Source of the DNA: an uncultured Oceanobacter sp.
GTDB lineage: Bacteria; Pseudomonadota; Gammaproteobacteria; Pseudomonadales; Oceanobacteraceae
DNA length: 64,000 nucleotides
Assembly (NCBI GenBank): GCA_913061185.1
Contig: CAJXTI010000002.1
Coordinates: 1 to 64,000 of the forward strand
Reading direction: 5' to 3'
Position 1 is the stretch's first letter; every line of letters begins with the position of its first letter. Below are positions 1-9,321 of this stretch, in pieces. The position numbers and the translations under genes were made by a program. Under the pieces are notes generated by a model. It had not been told where the DNA came from. It searched no databases and worked only from the letters and a program-made list of their open reading frames with translations.

Positions 1-580
1 AAGAGACAGCAGTGCTTTCCCGACCGGCTTGCGCCCGATAATAATTAAAAATATACCGATCCATCACGATCAGATCGATGCGCTCCGAAAACAGCATATC
101 GACCTGACTGTGCTGACGGGTGGTTTCGCTGTAATGGATATTGTTACTGGCCATATGGCCAAACTCTGGCCCCAATAACCGGGCGGCGTTCTGAAATGCC
201 AACACCCGATAATTCACCATGTCATCCAGTGTATGAATCGCAAACCCCTCAAATGCCAGCGCCAGCACCACATTGTGGTAGGTAATGTATTCATCCGAGA
301 AAAAGATATCCTCTTCTTCTCCTTCCGACGGCAACGTCAAGGCAGCATCCACTCGGGCTTGCTGCAACAAGCCGTTCACTCGACCATAGGGCGCATATTC
401 AGGCGTAATATCATGCCCTCGCAGCGCCAGGGCTTCACGGACAATATCCAGCTCTGCACCGGTATTATTTTCCTCGATCACGTACGGGGACAAGGATGAC
501 CCAACCGCCACACGCAAGCTCTGCGCCATCGAGGGGAACGACATCATCAATAACAGCAATGTCACCAGGGGGTATTGCAT
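1..580 (-). CDS. Periplasmic substrate-binding protein, family 3 type (partial, runs off left edge)
   Basis: The reverse strand is open from an ATG at 580 to the window edge, about 193 residues. It starts with a Sec signal peptide (MQYPLVTLLLLMMSFPSMAQ) and continues as a mature protein opening with 'LRVAVGSSLSPYVIEENNTG', the usual first strand of extracellular solute-binding proteins of family 3 (polar amino acid type, often used as sensors). A GGAG ribosome site lies just upstream of the ATG. No transporter genes are visible next to it, so it may be a solitary binding protein or the sensor part of a larger protein; the C-terminus is outside the window. The ligand cannot be told from the sequence. 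Confidence 0.75.
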   Translation of the reverse strand, partial: MQYPLVTLLLLMMSFPSMAQSLRVAVGSSLSPYVIEENNTGAELDIVREALALRGHDITPEYAPYGRVNGLLQQARVDAALTLPSEGEEEDIFFSDEYITYHNVVLALAFEGFAIHTLDDMVNYRVLAFQNAARLLGPEFGHMASNNIHYSETTRQHSQVDMLFSERIDLIVMDRYIFNYYRAQAGRESTAVS

Positions 581-792
581 TGGTAGCTCCGTTTTAAACT
601 GCACATATGTTCAGTATAAGCAATTCATAAAGATGATAGAACATCTCATTTATGCACACCATTCGGCCTGCGCTGGCAGCCTGGCACTTGGTGCCGGTTT
701 CGCCGAACTCCTGTCCTCATCTTGATCAGACAGCGGTTGCATTGCCACAATCCAGCGTTACAGTAGAGGCCGAATTGCCCAGGAGGCTTGTT

Positions 793-990
793 ATGCCATA
801 TCACCCCCGCATTGCCTTTAGCATGTCTGCGATTGTTCTGGCCACTGCACTGGCAGGTTGTACAGTCAAGCTGGCCGCACCGGAAAAACCCATCACGATC
901 AACCTCAATGTCAAAATCGAACATGAAATCCGGGTCAAGGTAGAAAAAGATCTGGAAAACTTGTTCGAAGAAAAAGACGCCTTGTTCTGA
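793..990 (+). CDS. ynbE: YnbE-like outer-membrane lipoprotein
   Basis: A 65-residue protein with a lipoprotein signal ending in a lipobox (ALAGC), followed by the conserved 'APEKPITINLNVKIEHEI' segment and an acidic tail, the pattern of YnbE. In Escherichia coli, YnbE is an outer-membrane lipoprotein that works with the AsmA-like protein YdbH and with YdbL in phospholipid movement between membranes. The start at 793 is supported by a perfect AGGAGG at 781-786; a longer reading from 652 lacks this. It sits directly before a ydbL-like gene, as in enterics, but no ydbH is present upstream. Confidence 0.85.
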   Translation: MPYHPRIAFSMSAIVLATALAGCTVKLAAPEKPITINLNVKIEHEIRVKVEKDLENLFEEKDALF

Positions 991-1005
991 GTTATGGAGA
1001 TATTC

Positions 1006-1329
1006 ATGAAACGCCTACTGCTGACACTGGCCACCTTGATGTTGTCTTTCTCTGTCATGGCACTCGACCTCGACACCGCCCGCGAAGCCGGTCTGGTGGG
1101 TGAACAACGAGATGGTTACGTCGGACTGGTCGATACCAGCCGCCACGATGTTGCCGCATTGGTGGTTGAAATCAACACCAAACGCAAGATTCACTATCAG
1201 GAAATTGCCAACAAGCAGCAAGCGCCGCTGGCCAGTATTGAAAAAATTGCCGGAGAAAAACTCACCGACAAGGCGAACAAACAGGGACAATACTACCAGT
1301 CAGCCAATGGCGACTGGGTACGCAACTAA
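1006..1329 (+). CDS. ydbL: YdbL family periplasmic protein (DUF1318)
   Basis: A 107-residue protein with a Sec signal peptide (MKRLLLTLATLMLSFSVMA) followed by a short soluble domain containing 'AREAGLVGEQRDGYVG' and a C-terminal YY..ANGDWVR end, typical of the DUF1318/YdbL family. It begins 15 bp after ynbE and is surely co-transcribed. The ATG at 1006 is preferred over the one at 994 because GGAGA sits at 996-1000 and the signal peptide then starts cleanly. The family partners with YnbE and YdbH; its exact task is chaperone-like at best and is inferred from neighbours. Confidence 0.85.
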   Translation: MKRLLLTLATLMLSFSVMALDLDTAREAGLVGEQRDGYVGLVDTSRHDVAALVVEINTKRKIHYQEIANKQQAPLASIEKIAGEKLTDKANKQGQYYQSANGDWVRN

Positions 1330-1390
1330 CGCTCATTTACAACTACTGCCCGGCAGCCTTGGGCAAACCTGACCCGACAAAGGAACCGTT

Positions 1391-1987
1391 ATGGATATGT
1401 CCACCATCATCACACTGGTTGTCATTGCCTTGTTGCTGGTTTATCTGGTGTCGATTTACAACACCCTGGTGAGCTATCGCAATCGTTATGAAAACAGCTT
1501 TGCCCAGATCGAAGTTCAACTGAAGCGACGCTACGACCTGATTCCCAACCTGGTTGAAACCGCCAAGGCTTATATGAGCCATGAACGTGAAACTCTGGAA
1601 GCGGTCATCGCCGCTCGTAATCAGGCTGCTGCCGGACTGAAAGCCGCCGCCAGCCACCCTGGCGCGGCCGACGCCATGCAACAGTTGATGTCAGGTGAAG
1701 GTGCCCTGACCGGTGCCTTGGGTCGATTAAACGTTGTGATGGAAGCTTACCCCGACCTCAAGGCGAATCAGAACATGATGCAGGTATCGGAAGAGTTGAC
1801 CAGCACCGAGAACCGCGTCTCTTTCGCCCGTCAGGCCTTCAATGACGCCGTCACCACCTATAACAGCTATCGCCAGTCATTTCCTCCCGTGGTGTTTGCC
1901 AGCCTGTTTGGCCACAGCGAAGATGCCCGTCTGCTCGAATTTGCCGACAGCGCCGCGATCCAGTCTGCTCCGAAGGTGTCTTTTTAA
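1391..1987 (+). CDS. lemA: LemA family protein
   Basis: A 198-residue protein with one N-terminal membrane anchor (about residues 5-25), then the LemA signature 'VQLKRRYDLIPNLVETAK' and long helices. LemA proteins are membrane-tethered, mostly helical and of unclear biochemical role. They are often encoded beside membrane metallopeptidases, as here: the next gene is an M48 peptidase 81 bp downstream. The start has an AAGGAA ribosome site. The function of the pair is inferred to be envelope protein quality control. Confidence 0.9.
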   Translation: MDMSTIITLVVIALLLVYLVSIYNTLVSYRNRYENSFAQIEVQLKRRYDLIPNLVETAKAYMSHERETLEAVIAARNQAAAGLKAAASHPGAADAMQQLMSGEGALTGALGRLNVVMEAYPDLKANQNMMQVSEELTSTENRVSFARQAFNDAVTTYNSYRQSFPPVVFASLFGHSEDARLLEFADSAAIQSAPKVSF

Positions 1988-2068
1988 GAAGGCGTTTTTT
2001 GAGAAGGCAACTTTCTGATTCAAACGCAGTGAGGTCATCCGGACAGACTATGCAGAGTATGAATCGAT

Positions 2069-4063
2069 ATGGATTTTTTTAACCATCAGGATCGGGCGCG
2101 CAAGCAAACCAGCCGCCTGATCATGCTGTTTGTGCTGGCTGTTGTGGCACTGGTCTGCGCCATCAATCTGCTGGTTGCCCTGATCGTCTGGTATGGCCAG
2201 GGCCAGACCATCAACAGTGTTGAACTGGCCGCCCGTGCCGGGCAACCGGCCATGTCCTTTCTCGATTCGTTATCAACAGAACGCATCCTGACCATATCGG
2301 CAGCAGTGGTGCTGGTGATCAGCCTTGCCAGCCTGTACCGCTGGCTCAACCTGCGCGGTGGTGGCCATGTAGTGGCAGAGTCCCTCGGCGGTCGTCGTCT
2401 GCCCCCCAACAGCAGCGATTTTTACGAGCGTCGCCTGCTCAACGTGGTGGAAGAGATGGCCATTGCCGCTGGCATGCCCGTTCCACCGGTGTACGTCCTG
2501 AATGATGACAGCATCAATGCCTTTGCTGCCGGTTATCAAGCATCTGACGCCGTGGTGGGCGTGACCCGAGGCTGCATGACCAAGCTCAGCCGCGATCAGC
2601 TGCAAGGCGTGATTGCCCACGAATTCAGCCACATCGCCAATGGTGATATGCGGCTGAATATTCGTCTGATGGCATTGCTGTTCGGCATCCTGTTTATTGC
2701 ACTGATTGGACGCTTTGTACTCGAAGCCACCGTTCACCGTCATGCCATGCGCTCGAACGACAAGCGCAACAGTCTGCCGCTGTGGGCCATCGGTCTGGCC
2801 TTACTGGTGCTGGGCTATGTCGGAGTGTTTTTTGGTAACCTGATCAAGGCGGCAGTATCACGGCAGCGCGAATTTCTCGCCGACGCCTCCGCAGTGCAAT
2901 ACACCCGCAACCCGGCCAGTATCGGTGGCGCACTCAAGGTCATCGGACACGGCAGTGGCAGCGACATCAGCAGCCCGGAACGCGAAGAGACCGCGCACTT
3001 GTTTTTTGGCAGCGCCATGCACTTCCGGCTGCCGATGTTCGCAACCCATCCACCGCTGGAACAACGAATCCGGCGCATCGAACCGACCTGGGATGGCCGT
3101 TATCTGGCACCGCAAGCGCGGGCTGAGGCCGAACGAGACAATCCCGAGTTCGTTGATACGTTGGTTAAACAAGGATCGGCTGCGGCCCACATCGGCACCG
3201 GGACATCTGCCAAAGCGGCAGTCGCTTTAGGGATGGCGGCAGCGGCGGCTGGTGTTGCCACCGCCGCAACAACCCGTCCAGCCAGCAGCACTGCCAGTAG
3301 CAACGTCAGCGCCACAGGCGCCGCTTCCTTGCACGACAAGGCCCGTGACCCGCATCAGGCCCGCTCACTGATCTACACCCTGTTACTGGCACCGCCCAGC
3401 CGCTTTGTCCACGACCAGCAGCTGGATATGATTTTGCAACAAGCAGGCAGCGAACAATACCAACACGTCCTGCGCCTGATACCCACGATCAAGGCACTGG
3501 CGCCCGAGCAACGTTTGCCGCTGGTCGAGTTGGCTATTCCGGCGCTCAAACAACTGTCTGAAAACCAGTATCGTGCCTTTCATGCCTTGTTGGTTAGCTT
3601 GATGAAAGCCGACGGCCAAATCGATCTGTTTGAGTGGTGCCTGTTCCGCTTGCTGAGCCAGTATCTGTCCGGGCAATTCGACAAAGTTTCCCCGGTCAAG
3701 GCGCGCTACAGCAAGCCCGATCCGGTTGCCGATGATATTGCCGTGCTGCTGTCTTACCTGGCCGACAAGGGTCATGACCATCCCGACGAAGCGGCCAACG
3801 CCTTCCAGATGAGTCTGGCTGACGGTGCCTTTGGCTCACTCGGCATCCGCTTTCAGCCCCCGGCCAACAGCCTGAAACCCCTGAATCAGTCACTCACCCG
3901 ACTGACCGAACTCTACCCTCATATCAAGGGACGCCTGATCAAATCCATGGTTGCCTGTGGCCGCGCTGACGGAGTACTACGCCCTGCCGAGCGCGATCTG
4001 ATCCACACCATCGCCGCGATTCTGGAAACTCCCGTCCCGGCTGGAGTGCTGGCACAATGCTGA
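2069..4063 (+). CDS. M48 family membrane metallopeptidase with C-terminal TerB-like domain
   Basis: A 664-residue protein. Two N-terminal membrane segments (about residues 17-40 and 70-90) precede an M48/HtpX-type peptidase domain with the zinc motif HEFSH near residue 185 and the downstream zinc-ligand region 'REFLADASAVQYT' near residue 270, with two further membrane helices between them. After an Ala/Thr/Ser-rich linker (about 375-420) comes a helical domain (430-660) resembling TerB-like folds ('SLMKADGQIDLFEW', 'MVACGRADGVLRPAERDL'). It follows lemA and the two form a likely operon. The substrate is unknown; a role in degrading damaged membrane proteins is inferred from HtpX. No strong ribosome site precedes the ATG. 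Confidence 0.88.
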   Translation: MDFFNHQDRARKQTSRLIMLFVLAVVALVCAINLLVALIVWYGQGQTINSVELAARAGQPAMSFLDSLSTERILTISAAVVLVISLASLYRWLNLRGGGHVVAESLGGRRLPPNSSDFYERRLLNVVEEMAIAAGMPVPPVYVLNDDSINAFAAGYQASDAVVGVTRGCMTKLSRDQLQGVIAHEFSHIANGDMRLNIRLMALLFGILFIALIGRFVLEATVHRHAMRSNDKRNSLPLWAIGLALLVLGYVGVFFGNLIKAAVSRQREFLADASAVQYTRNPASIGGALKVIGHGSGSDISSPEREETAHLFFGSAMHFRLPMFATHPPLEQRIRRIEPTWDGRYLAPQARAEAERDNPEFVDTLVKQGSAAAHIGTGTSAKAAVALGMAAAAAGVATAATTRPASSTASSNVSATGAASLHDKARDPHQARSLIYTLLLAPPSRFVHDQQLDMILQQAGSEQYQHVLRLIPTIKALAPEQRLPLVELAIPALKQLSENQYRAFHALLVSLMKADGQIDLFEWCLFRLLSQYLSGQFDKVSPVKARYSKPDPVADDIAVLLSYLADKGHDHPDEAANAFQMSLADGAFGSLGIRFQPPANSLKPLNQSLTRLTELYPHIKGRLIKSMVACGRADGVLRPAERDLIHTIAAILETPVPAGVLAQC

Positions 4064-4255
4064 ATCAGCAGCCGACCGTCAGGCACCTCGCTGGTCAGAT
4101 TATGCCTGCGATAGCCGTCGGGAGCGCATTAACACCCGTAACACCGCTGGATTTCCAGCGTCTGACGGATGTCATATTCAGCGTTCAGCAGGATTCCCGT
4201 TGAATTACCTTTATTGTGGCTTGGGTGGCTTTTGTTTACTATGCGCCCGACCTGA

Positions 4256-5037
<782 letters not shown>

Positions 5038-5042
5038 ATTGA

Positions 5043-5084
5043 ACTTGCAGGGTTGGACTTGCAGGGTTGGACTTGCAGGGTTGA
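5043..5084. repeat. Tandem repeat, 14 bp x 3
   Basis: Three back-to-back copies of ACTTGCAGGGTTGG (the last ends in A) lie a few bases after the ferredoxin stop codon. They are noncoding and show no transposon ends. They are one of several minisatellite-like arrays in the window. Confidence 0.9.
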
Positions 5085-5116
5085 ATGCCGAAGTTAAACA
5101 CCCTGTTCCACCGCCA

Positions 5117-5144
5117 ATAGCGTGTTTGCCTTGCAGCACGCTAT
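5117..5144 (+). terminator. Possible hairpin terminator after the ferredoxin gene
   Basis: An 8-bp perfect stem (ATAGCGTG / CACGCTAT) with a 12-base loop lies 80 bp after the coaD-ferredoxin transcript. There is no U-run after it, so it may be a weak or factor-dependent terminator or only an mRNA-stabilising hairpin. Confidence 0.35.
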
Positions 5145-5201
5145 CGCGTTGCCCACACTGGCAGCTCATGTACGGCCCTCCACCGCCATTCAGGATGACC
5201 G

Positions 5202-7016
5202 ATGATTGCTACGCCCCGCACACTGTTTTCGCGTTTTAACAACCTGACCCGTCTTGGTACCCTGCTGATCGCACTGACCAGTCTTTGCGCCTGCGCCCTG
5301 AGCGACAACACCAGCAACACCGATAACCGCCAGACCGCCACACCCCCCCCGACAGCGACTCCCGGTTTTAACGCCATTGCCAGCGCACACCCATTGGCGA
5401 CCCAGGCCGGTATGGACATTCTGAATGCCGGTGGTAATGCCTTTGATGCCGCCGTCGCCGTCGCTGCCAGTCTCGGCGTGGTCGAGCCCTACAGCGCCGG
5501 GATCGGTGGTGGTGGCTTTTGGCTGCTGTATCTTGCCGACCGCCATGAATACCGCTTTATTGACGCCCGCGAAAAAGCCCCGCTGGCGGCCCACCGCGAT
5601 TATTACCTTGATGACCAGGGCGATGTGATCCGCGACAAGGCCATCAATGGCCCGACCGCCGCCGCGATTCCAGGACAAGCGGCTGCCTTTGACTGGCTGG
5701 CGCAGCACTATGGCACATTGCCACTTGCCATCACCCTGCAACCGGCCATAGAACAGGCTCGCAACGGCTTTCCGGTATACCAGCAATACCGCCTGCTGCT
5801 GAATTACCGCTTGAAGGCACTCCAGCGTTATCCCGACAGTGCCCGCCTGTTTCTCAGCAACGGCGCCCTGCCCGACCTCGGCCATATCATTCAACAGCCG
5901 GAACTGGCCATCACACTGGAACGACTGGCGACCCAAGGCAGAGACGGTTTTTACCAAGGCAAAACCGCCGAGGCACTGGTGAACGGCGTCCGGACAGCGG
6001 GCGGAAACTGGACCTTGCAGGATCTGGAAAATTATCAGGTGATTGAACGTCCACCGGTGATCTCAACATTGGGGGAATACACCCTGATCAGCGCCCCACC
6101 ACCCTCTTCTGGTGGTATCGCCCTGACCCAGATGCTCACCATGCTGGATCAATTTCCCTGGCGCGACATGAACCAGGTGCAGCAAACCCACCTGTTGGCG
6201 GAAGTGATGCGGCGCGCCTATCACGACCGCGCCAAATACCTGGGCGACCCCGACTTTGTCGATGTTCCGGCACAACAACTGATGTCGGCAAGCCATAATC
6301 AACAATGGGCCAGCAGCATTCGCCTCGATCAGGCAACCCCATCCATATCACTGCATGGGCCAAAAAATATCGAAGAAGGTTTTCACACCACCCATCTATC
6401 GGTACTGGATGCCCAGGGCAATATGGTCTCGGCCACGCTCAGCATCAATTTACCCTTTGGCTCTGCCTTTACCGTGCCTGGCACCGGCGTCGTACTGAAC
6501 GACGAAATGGACGATTTCTCCGCCAAACCCGGCGCTGCCAACGCCTACGGACTGGTCGGTGCCGAAGCCAATGCCATAGCCCCCGGCAAGCGCCCCTTGT
6601 CGAGCATGAGCCCAAGCCTGCTGGTATCTGCCGATCAGACCGCCATTATCGGCACACCCGGCGGCAGCCGGATCATCACCATGGTATTGCTCGGCCTGCT
6701 GCAAGCCATGCAGGACAAACCAGTCACAGACTGGGTCGCTCAACCCCGAATACACCATCAATACCTGCCCGATGTGATCCAATATGAACCCGGCAGCCTG
6801 ACACCAGATCAGCGGCAGCAATTACAGGCCATGGGACATCAACTCAAGAACGCTGGTCGCCAGTACGGCAATATGCAGGCAATCCGATGGGATCATCGAT
6901 CTGGAGAAGTCACCGCCGCAGCCGACCCGAGGGGAGAAGGGTCGGCAGTCGTGCAGGCCGCCAACAGCACAACCCATGTCACGGTTACGGGAACCGTTAC
7001 TGCGGACGGCGATTAA
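5202..7016 (+). CDS. ggt: Gamma-glutamyltransferase (glutathione hydrolase)
   Basis: A 604-residue secreted enzyme that hydrolyses or transfers the gamma-glutamyl group of glutathione and related amides in the periplasm. An N-terminal hydrophobic segment with cysteines (IALTSLCACALS) suggests a signal peptide, perhaps of lipoprotein type. Family marks include 'HPLATQAGMDILNAGGNAFD' near 68, 'YSAGIGGGGF' near 100, the autocleavage point 'GFHTTHLSV' near residue 395, where the second Thr of HTTH becomes the new N-terminal nucleophile, and 'LSSMSPSL' near 467. Length is normal. The start at 5202 has only a weak ribosome site (AGGATGACCG). It stands alone as a transcription unit. Confidence 0.93.
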   Translation: MIATPRTLFSRFNNLTRLGTLLIALTSLCACALSDNTSNTDNRQTATPPPTATPGFNAIASAHPLATQAGMDILNAGGNAFDAAVAVAASLGVVEPYSAGIGGGGFWLLYLADRHEYRFIDAREKAPLAAHRDYYLDDQGDVIRDKAINGPTAAAIPGQAAAFDWLAQHYGTLPLAITLQPAIEQARNGFPVYQQYRLLLNYRLKALQRYPDSARLFLSNGALPDLGHIIQQPELAITLERLATQGRDGFYQGKTAEALVNGVRTAGGNWTLQDLENYQVIERPPVISTLGEYTLISAPPPSSGGIALTQMLTMLDQFPWRDMNQVQQTHLLAEVMRRAYHDRAKYLGDPDFVDVPAQQLMSASHNQQWASSIRLDQATPSISLHGPKNIEEGFHTTHLSVLDAQGNMVSATLSINLPFGSAFTVPGTGVVLNDEMDDFSAKPGAANAYGLVGAEANAIAPGKRPLSSMSPSLLVSADQTAIIGTPGGSRIITMVLLGLLQAMQDKPVTDWVAQPRIHHQYLPDVIQYEPGSLTPDQRQQLQAMGHQLKNAGRQYGNMQAIRWDHRSGEVTAAADPRGEGSAVVQAANSTTHVTVTGTVTADGD

Positions 7017-7063
7017 AAACGAAGCTGACGGCGAGGCAGTCCATACCGGCAAGCGGTCTGCCG

Positions 7064-7261
7064 CTACGAACGACCCGTCTGACTGGCGGCGGTGAGATCA
7101 CTTTCAGCAACGGCTGCCTTTTCCTTGTCGGCCTTCTGCGCTGCTTCCCATTCAGCCACGTCTTCACGATAAATATCCCACACACAACGATCACAACCGC
7201 TTTCACAGCATTCGTAATCACCCGGTGGTAACGGCTTGTCGTCTGGAATCTGCTCTGCCAT
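7064..7261 (-). CDS. Oxidoreductase-like domain small protein
   Basis: A 65-residue protein with the compact cysteine signature 'GDYECCESGCDRCVWDIYRE', which matches the oxidoreductase-like (Oxidored-like, N-terminal) domain found in small bacterial proteins and at the start of some eukaryotic oxidoreductases. The four cysteines may bind a metal, but no activity is established. The ATG at 7261 is chosen because GGAGG lies just upstream; a longer reading to 7330 lacks one. The C-terminal third is charged and helical. It follows the DUF2750-like gene on the same strand. Confidence 0.75.
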   Translation of the reverse strand: MAEQIPDDKPLPPGDYECCESGCDRCVWDIYREDVAEWEAAQKADKEKAAVAESDLTAASQTGRS

Positions 7262-7326
7262 CACGGCCTCCGGCGCAAATAACGCCAGTATACCAGCCCG
7301 GATGTTTGACGGCAGTAGCCGCCCAA

Positions 7327-7734
7327 TCAACCTTCCAGCCGATACTCACCGGCATCCAGCATGCCTTCAAAAATACTCATCAACCGATGGGGCGTAATCA
7401 AGCACCCAGCCTCCGCGCCGCGTGGCATGATATCCAGCATCACATCATTGGCAGCCAGCTCAGGCAAAATGGTATCCAGCAAATACTCCAGTGCGACTGA
7501 ATCGGGACGACAATCCTCCCAGACATCCAGTGCAGACTCCCTGGCATAGCGCCGATAAGGCCACAACGGCTGTACCCGCTGACCATCCAGCTCATGCACA
7601 AACCAGGCTTTTCCTGCCCTCAGGCTCCAGCTTTCCTCTGTTTCAAACGCACGCAGCAGATAATAATCCAGCCGCTCGCCATCAGTCAGGGTAGGAACGG
7701 CAGCGTATTCAGTATCGTAAGGTTCGTAGCGCAT
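7327..7734 (-). CDS. DUF2750-like protein
   Basis: A 135-residue soluble protein. 'RLDYYLLRAFETEESW', 'VQPLWPYRRYARESALDVW' and a C-terminal 'GCLITPHRLMSIFEGML' resemble DUF2750, a family of unknown function in proteobacteria. The ATG at 7734 is preferred over an in-frame TTG at 7749; AGGA lies upstream. It lies 65 bp before the Oxidored-like gene and the two may be co-transcribed. I recognise only the family resemblance, not a role. Confidence 0.6.
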   Translation of the reverse strand: MRYEPYDTEYAAVPTLTDGERLDYYLLRAFETEESWSLRAGKAWFVHELDGQRVQPLWPYRRYARESALDVWEDCRPDSVALEYLLDTILPELAANDVMLDIMPRGAEAGCLITPHRLMSIFEGMLDAGEYRLEG

Positions 7735-8135
7735 GAGGCAATCCTGCAACAGTCACGGAGTTAGCCGATGTGTTGCAAACAACCCGCCAGTCGGCGAGAA
7801 AAGATTATTTAATAAAATCAAAAGGTTAAAAACACGGTCGGCGGCGTAAAAAACACCGGGTGATCAGCGGGCAAGACATTGTCGGAAATATAACAATTGA
7901 TCGGTATCTGAATCTGGCAAATACAGCATGGACGTAAATGAAACGCAATGAATCAGGAACGACACCGATTTTATTTAATTCGGGCTATATCCGGCGGAGA
8001 ACATTTATCAGTTTAGGGCACCACACCGAAGCGTGGTTGCCCACGCAGGAAACGCAAGGCTGCACTGACTGCGATTCCGCATCACGGCAGCATCTCGCGT
8101 CTCCTGCGGGTTTAGCATTGATGGCAAGCCAGCAA
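7735..8135. other. Noncoding gap between DUF2750-like gene and puuD
   Basis: About 400 bp with no convincing gene. An open frame on the plus strand from 7938 runs into puuD in antisense and has neither ribosome site nor recognisable protein. No clear terminator for puuD was found here. The part around 7800-7930 is A+T-rich and may carry the promoter of the DUF2750-like gene. Confidence 0.5.
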
Positions 8136-9320
8136 CTACTGCTTCAGCCACCGTCCCAGCATTTGTCGTTCTTCATCTGTTATTTTGGTTTTGTTCATAA
8201 ACGGCATGTCGTGGGTGTGAACGGCGCGAGCGAGGATACGGTCTTTCATGGCTTTGATCTGGTCAAGGTTGTCGAACATCACACCACCGGGTGCGGCTTT
8301 GAAGATGTCGTCGCTGGGTGTCGCGCTATGGCAGGCGCTGCAGTGTTTGCCTACGATGCCTAACGCTTGTATATCGGTGACGGGGGAGCCTGCAGCGGCG
8401 GCCATGGCTGTCTGGTCGGCTGGCTTGGTAACCCAGGCGACCAGGGCAAAGGCAGCCAGGGCCGAGACCAGGATCATGGGTTTGACGATGCCCTGGTGGC
8501 GCAGGTTGAAGAAGTGACGAGCCCAGGCACCAATGAACGCCAGCACACCCAGTATCAGCCAGCCGTATTCGTGGCCGTAGGTCATGGGAAAGTGGTTGCT
8601 GAGCATAATAAACAGCACCGGAATGGTGGCGTAGTTGTTGTGGGTCGAGCGTAATTTGGCCTTGTAGCCATAGATGGGGTCTGGTGATTCGCCTTTGGCA
8701 GCGGCGGCAACCATGGCCCGCTGGGCAGGCATGATGGTGGTAAAAACGTTGGCAGCCATGCAGGTGCCAATTAACGCACCAACGTGGATATAAGCGGCGC
8801 GGTCACCCAGTACCTGGCTCAGTGCCCAGGCCATGGCGGTGAGTAATACCAGCATCACCAGACCAAACAACAGGCCTTTTTCCACCAATGGGGTGCGGCA
8901 AGCACCTTCGTAAATAGCGAAGCCCGCCAGTAACGAGCCAACTCCGATGCCAATGGCTTGCCAGCTGCTGAGATCGGCCTTGGTGCTGTCAATCAGGTAA
9001 CTCTGGGCACCGACATAAAACACCACAATCAGCAGCAGCATGCCGGTGATCCAGGTGGAATAGGCTTCCCATTTAAACCAGTGCAGGGTTGTCGGCAGCG
9101 CTGCCGGAGCGTTTTTGTATTTGGCGATCTCGTAAAAGCCGCCACCATGGACGGCCCAGAGGTCTCCTTTGATGCCCTGATCGGTTTTCCATTGCGGCGG
9201 GGTTTCCAGCGAGTTGTCGAGCCAGACAAAATAGAAGGATGCGCCAATCCAGGCGATGGCGGTTAAGACGTGCAAAAACCGCACAAGCAGGTGTAACCAG
9301 TCAATGATGTAGGCGTCCAT
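8136..9320 (-). CDS. puuD: Membrane urate oxidase (urate hydroxylase PuuD) with cytochrome c domain
   Basis: A 394-residue protein with a multi-helix membrane domain beginning 'IDWLHLLVRFLHVLTAIAWI' and a C-terminal cytochrome c domain whose heme motif CSACH lies near residue 327. PuuD oxidises urate to 5-hydroxyisourate and passes electrons through its heme to the respiratory chain, so no peroxide is formed. The start at 9320 is 2 bp past the guaD stop (TGATATG), so translation is coupled. It is the last gene of the xdh-ura-gua operon and performs the step between XdhAB and UraH. A start at 9395 would only add sequence overlapping guaD. Confidence 0.92.
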   Translation of the reverse strand: MDAYIIDWLHLLVRFLHVLTAIAWIGASFYFVWLDNSLETPPQWKTDQGIKGDLWAVHGGGFYEIAKYKNAPAALPTTLHWFKWEAYSTWITGMLLLIVVFYVGAQSYLIDSTKADLSSWQAIGIGVGSLLAGFAIYEGACRTPLVEKGLLFGLVMLVLLTAMAWALSQVLGDRAAYIHVGALIGTCMAANVFTTIMPAQRAMVAAAAKGESPDPIYGYKAKLRSTHNNYATIPVLFIMLSNHFPMTYGHEYGWLILGVLAFIGAWARHFFNLRHQGIVKPMILVSALAAFALVAWVTKPADQTAMAAAAGSPVTDIQALGIVGKHCSACHSATPSDDIFKAAPGGVMFDNLDQIKAMKDRILARAVHTHDMPFMNKTKITDEERQMLGRWLKQ

Positions 9321-9321
9321 A

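Noticed and set aside
7938..8363. 141-codon open frame on the plus strand
   Set aside because: It runs antisense into puuD, has no ribosome site, and its protein shows no family features.
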